From positions 1 to 58,696 of the forward strand of contig JAUVXJ010000019.1 in NCBI GenBank assembly GCA_030603665.1: a DNA stretch of 58,696 bases, given 5' to 3'. The notes beneath the pieces were generated by a model that saw only the letters and a program-made list of their open reading frames with translations, was not told where the DNA came from and ran no database searches. The stretch is from Chloroflexota bacterium. Lineage in GTDB: Bacteria; Chloroflexota; Anaerolineae; UBA7937; B3-Chlor. A program made the translations under genes and the position numbers. Positions 56,616 through 58,696 of the stretch are shown here, piece by piece (within the stretch, counting starts at the first letter, position 1; each line of letters starts with the position of its first letter).

Positions 56616-58004
56616 ATGAGAGTTCTATTGGTTCAACCACCTGAGAGCCAGAGCGTGGTGGGATTCAGCAAGTTCGGGTGCCCTGAACCGCTGGCTCTGG
56701 AGATCCTGGCCGGCAGCCTGGCCGATCATGACGTGCGGATTTTGGACATGCGCCTCGACCCCGACCTGGAGCGTTGCATACGAACCTTTCGGCCCCACGC
56801 TGTTGGGGTCACTGGGTACACGTGCAATGTGCCACAGATGCTCGCCATTTGCCGAGATGCTAAGGAGCTGGATGTTGATATTGTGACCCTGGTGGGAGGC
56901 TACCACGCGACCTTGTGCCCGGAGGATTTCGACACGGCCGATGTCGACGTGGTCGTGGTGGGGGAAGGTGAGACAACGCTGCCTGAGTTCCTAGCGGCCC
57001 TGGAAGAGGGCAGGGACCTCGGAGAGGTGGCAGGGCTTGTCTACCGAGAGAACGGAGAGCAGGTCGTCACCGCTCCCAGACAGTTGCTGGCCGACCTCGA
57101 CGAGAGCCCGATGCCGGCCAGACACCTCACCGATGAGTATCGGGAGAATTACTTCTTCCAGTTCTGGGCATCGCCTGCTCCTGTGGAAACGGCCCGCGGG
57201 TGCCCTCACAAGTGCAAGTTCTGCTCAGTGTGGGTCTTTCATCGGGGTCGCTGCCGGTATAAGTCTCCGGAGAGGGTGCTGGAGGAGTTGAAGCGGGTGA
57301 AGAGCGAAATCGTCTACTTCGTGGACGACAACTTCCTGCAGAATCTGCCCAGGGCTGAGGAGATTCACCAACTGGTCAAGAGTGCAGGACTGAAGATGAG
57401 GTACTGGATGCAGGCCCGCAGCGATAGCATAGCAAGACGACCAGATCTCATTGAGCGCTGGGCCGAGGTCGGCCTCTCCACGGTGCTGGTGGGCTTCGAG
57501 AAGTTCCGCGAAGAGGAGTTGGCGGATCTGCGAAAGGGAAGCTCCGTGAAGACCAACGAGGAAGCGGCTCGGGTCTTGCGGGCAAATAATGTGGATATCT
57601 GGGGTGCCTTCATCGTGGACCCAAGCTGGCGCAGGTCCGATTTTGACGCCCTAATCGATTACGTCCACCATCTCAAGATCAGCTTCCCTCAGTTCAGTGT
57701 GCTGACACCTCTGCCCGGCACGGAGTTCTTCCGCGACAAGCTGGGTGAGCTGACTACACGCAACTACGAGCTATTCGACTTCATGCACAGTGTACTGCCC
57801 ACCAGTCTTCCAGCGGGGCAGTTCTACGGCGAAATGGCGCGGCTGTACTCCAGTACGACCATGAGTCTGTCTGATTTGAAGCAGCGCATTCGATCGGGAC
57901 ATATCCAGTCCTCCGGATTGCGACGCCTCAAGAATCTGCTCTCTGAGCTCACCAATCCCGAGGCGTACCTGAGGGGTCTGGAGGAAGACGGCCAGGCCGG
58001 GTGA
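56616..58004 (+). CDS. B12-binding-domain radical SAM protein
   Basis: 462 residues from ATG 56616 behind GAGGAGG (56604-56610); the frame opens at TTG 56583. The N-terminal ~140 residues form a cobalamin-binding-like Rossmann domain: MRVLLVQPPESQSVVGFSKF, then VGVTGYTCNV, LVGGYHATLCPEDFDTADVD and GEGETTLPEFL. The radical SAM cluster motif Cx3Cx2C is GCPHKCKFCSV (~192-202), then YFVDDNFLQNLPRAEE. The C-terminal region (~330-462) resembles BchE/HpnJ-like enzymes. They carry out radical methylation or rearrangement; the substrate here is unknown. It is the last gene before the tRNA-tuf operon. Confidence 0.9.
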   Translation: MRVLLVQPPESQSVVGFSKFGCPEPLALEILAGSLADHDVRILDMRLDPDLERCIRTFRPHAVGVTGYTCNVPQMLAICRDAKELDVDIVTLVGGYHATLCPEDFDTADVDVVVVGEGETTLPEFLAALEEGRDLGEVAGLVYRENGEQVVTAPRQLLADLDESPMPARHLTDEYRENYFFQFWASPAPVETARGCPHKCKFCSVWVFHRGRCRYKSPERVLEELKRVKSEIVYFVDDNFLQNLPRAEEIHQLVKSAGLKMRYWMQARSDSIARRPDLIERWAEVGLSTVLVGFEKFREEELADLRKGSSVKTNEEAARVLRANNVDIWGAFIVDPSWRRSDFDALIDYVHHLKISFPQFSVLTPLPGTEFFRDKLGELTTRNYELFDFMHSVLPTSLPAGQFYGEMARLYSSTTMSLSDLKQRIRSGHIQSSGLRRLKNLLSELTNPEAYLRGLEEDGQAG

Positions 58005-58077
58005 TGCGGACCCCGTGGCTGAACTGAAGCGCGGCGTGGTGGCCGGCGGCAGTGTGTGGCGTAAGTATCTAGTGCGG

Positions 58078-58106
58078 TTGACATTGACTGGGCAATCTGC
58101 TATACT
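58078..58106 (+). promoter_or_regulatory. promoter TTGACA-17-TATACT of the tRNA-tuf operon
   Basis: Perfect -35 at 58078-58083, 17-bp spacer, -10 TATACT (5/6) at 58101-58106, ~55 bp before the first tRNA. Confidence 0.85.
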
Positions 58107-58160
58107 ATGTATTTGACTGCGTACGCGGGCCCTTTGCTCAGCACATATGGAGGTTTCAAG

Positions 58161-58236
58161 CCGACGTAGCTCAATAGGCAGAGCAGCGGTTTTGTAAACC
58201 GCCGGTTGCGGGTTCGAGTCCCACCGTCGGCTCCAT
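58161..58236 (+). tRNA. tRNA-Thr (anticodon TGT)
   Basis: Acceptor GCCGACG pairs with CGTCGGC. Anticodon stem GCGGT/ACCGC with loop TTTGTAA gives TGT. The T-arm is GGTTCGAGTCC-like, and CCA is encoded (58234-58236). 76 nt in all. Confidence 0.95.
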
Positions 58237-58254
58237 CCTTGGTATGGAGTCAAG

Positions 58255-58335
58255 GGCAGGTACCCAAGTGGACAAAGGGGGCTGACTGTAAATCAGCTGG
58301 CTCCGCCTTCGGAGGTTCGAATCCTTCCCTGCCCA
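58255..58335 (+). tRNA. tRNA-Tyr (anticodon GTA)
   Basis: Acceptor GGGCAGG pairs with CCTGCCC. Anticodon stem GCTGA/TCAGC with loop CTGTAAA gives GTA. The long variable arm (TGGCTCCGCCTTC) is as expected for a class II tRNA. CCA is not encoded. Confidence 0.93.
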
Positions 58336-58348
58336 TTCTCGGCTCAAC

Positions 58349-58421
58349 GCCCACGTAGCTCAGCCGGCAGAGCACGTTCTTGGTAAGAACGGGGTCATGG
58401 GTTCAAGTCCCATCGTGGGCT
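58349..58421 (+). tRNA. tRNA-Thr (anticodon GGT)
   Basis: Acceptor GCCCACG pairs with CGTGGGC. Anticodon stem CGTTC/GAACG with loop TTGGTAA gives GGT. 73 nt; CCA is not encoded. Confidence 0.95.
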
Positions 58422-58456
58422 TCATTACCTGGACTCTGGACTATGGAGGAAACACA

Positions 58457-58696
58457 ATGCCTAAGGAGAAGTTTGTCAGGGACAAGCCGCATGTCAATGT
58501 GGGGACGATAGGGCATGTAGATCATGGCAAGACGACGTTAACGTCGGCGATGACGAAGGTTTTGAGTATGAGTGGGTTGGCGGATCATCGGCCGTTTGAC
58601 ACGATAGACAATGCGCCGGAGGAGAAGGCGCGTGGGTTGACGATAGCGATATCTCACGTGGAGTATCAGACTGAGAATCGGCATTATGCGCATGTG
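58457..58696 (+). CDS. tuf: elongation factor Tu, 3'-truncated by window edge
   Basis: The first 80 codons are visible. ATG 58457 follows GGAGGA (58445-58450). The opening [20 protein letters not shown] and [17 protein letters not shown] give the EF-Tu N-terminus with the G1 P-loop [21 protein letters not shown] is the switch I region, where most EF-Tu have RGITI. EF-Tu carries aminoacyl-tRNA to the ribosome. It lies 35 bp after tRNA-Thr(GGT), as in the classical tRNA-tufB arrangement. Codons differ from neighbouring genes: Ile is ATA in all four visible cases and Thr is mostly ACG. Confidence 0.96.
   Translation, partial: MPKEKFVRDKPHVNVGTIGHVDHGKTTLTSAMTKVLSMSGLADHRPFDTIDNAPEEKARGLTIAISHVEYQTENRHYAHV

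Overview
The window reads as a piece of a Chloroflexota chromosome, most likely an Anaerolineae-like lineage. This is inferred from gene content, not from a database search. The signs are lipoproteins with Pro/Thr-rich linkers, giant exported DUF11-repeat proteins, a pair of polytopic TIGR03663-type mannosyltransferase-like proteins, a DUF3179 lipoprotein, a TreT-type trehalose synthase, and high GC with many GTG/TTG starts. Sigma70-type promoters are easy to see, and several match TTGACA-17-TATAAT exactly.

Layout. Positions 1-3978 hold the end of a nucleoside/simple-sugar ABC importer (ATPase cut by the window edge, two permeases). 4739-7406 is a thiol-redox pair: a DUF3179-thioredoxin fusion lipoprotein and a CcdA-like membrane protein. 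7726-12050 carries small unlinked genes: an ABM-like protein, a duplicated-domain lipoprotein, a Fe-S scaffold with an altered ligand set, a tyrosine recombinase with altered catalytic residues, and a CarD-like regulator. 12498-14785 has treT, a small unknown gene and a TTG-started rpsU behind a ~400-nt leader. 14845-17871 (minus) is pyk, an M20 peptidase and a decayed endonuclease/exonuclease/phosphatase gene. mscS (18140-19234) diverges from pyk.

19700-26107 (minus) is a run of five tandem paralogous MFS transporters; the promoter-proximal copy has no ATG/GTG/TTG start. 26416-36649 (minus) holds two giant DUF11-repeat secreted proteins (1635 and 1607 residues). They form a tandem duplication that includes a perfect consensus promoter, a structured ~340-nt leader, the coding region and a GC-rich terminator hairpin. 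One copy has a propeller-like domain inserted inside a DUF11 domain. A PEP-CTERM protein (37331-38326), two polytopic glycosyltransferase-like proteins (38486-43408, one fused to NHL repeats) and a second PEP-CTERM protein (46046-47062) make the middle third look like a cell-surface/exopolymer region, with the ppGpp synthetase/hydrolase gene (43805-45955) embedded in it.

47385-54883 contains a triple-HTH protein, a leaderless FecR/PD40 protein, an unknown gene overlapping a MecA-type PBP lipoprotein gene, a small exported protein and ychF. 55028-58004 has a lipoprotein, a ribbon-helix-helix protein and a B12-binding radical SAM protein. The window ends in a tRNA-Thr(TGT), tRNA-Tyr(GTA), tRNA-Thr(GGT), tuf operon whose visible tuf codons are unlike those of the neighbouring genes.

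The best candidate for something undescribed is the DUF11 module: a duplicated promoter-leader-gene-terminator unit whose leader keeps a 42-nt near-identical core, a hairpin with a covarying base pair, and two stems that compete for the same strand. No CRISPR array, rRNA or intact insertion sequence was seen.
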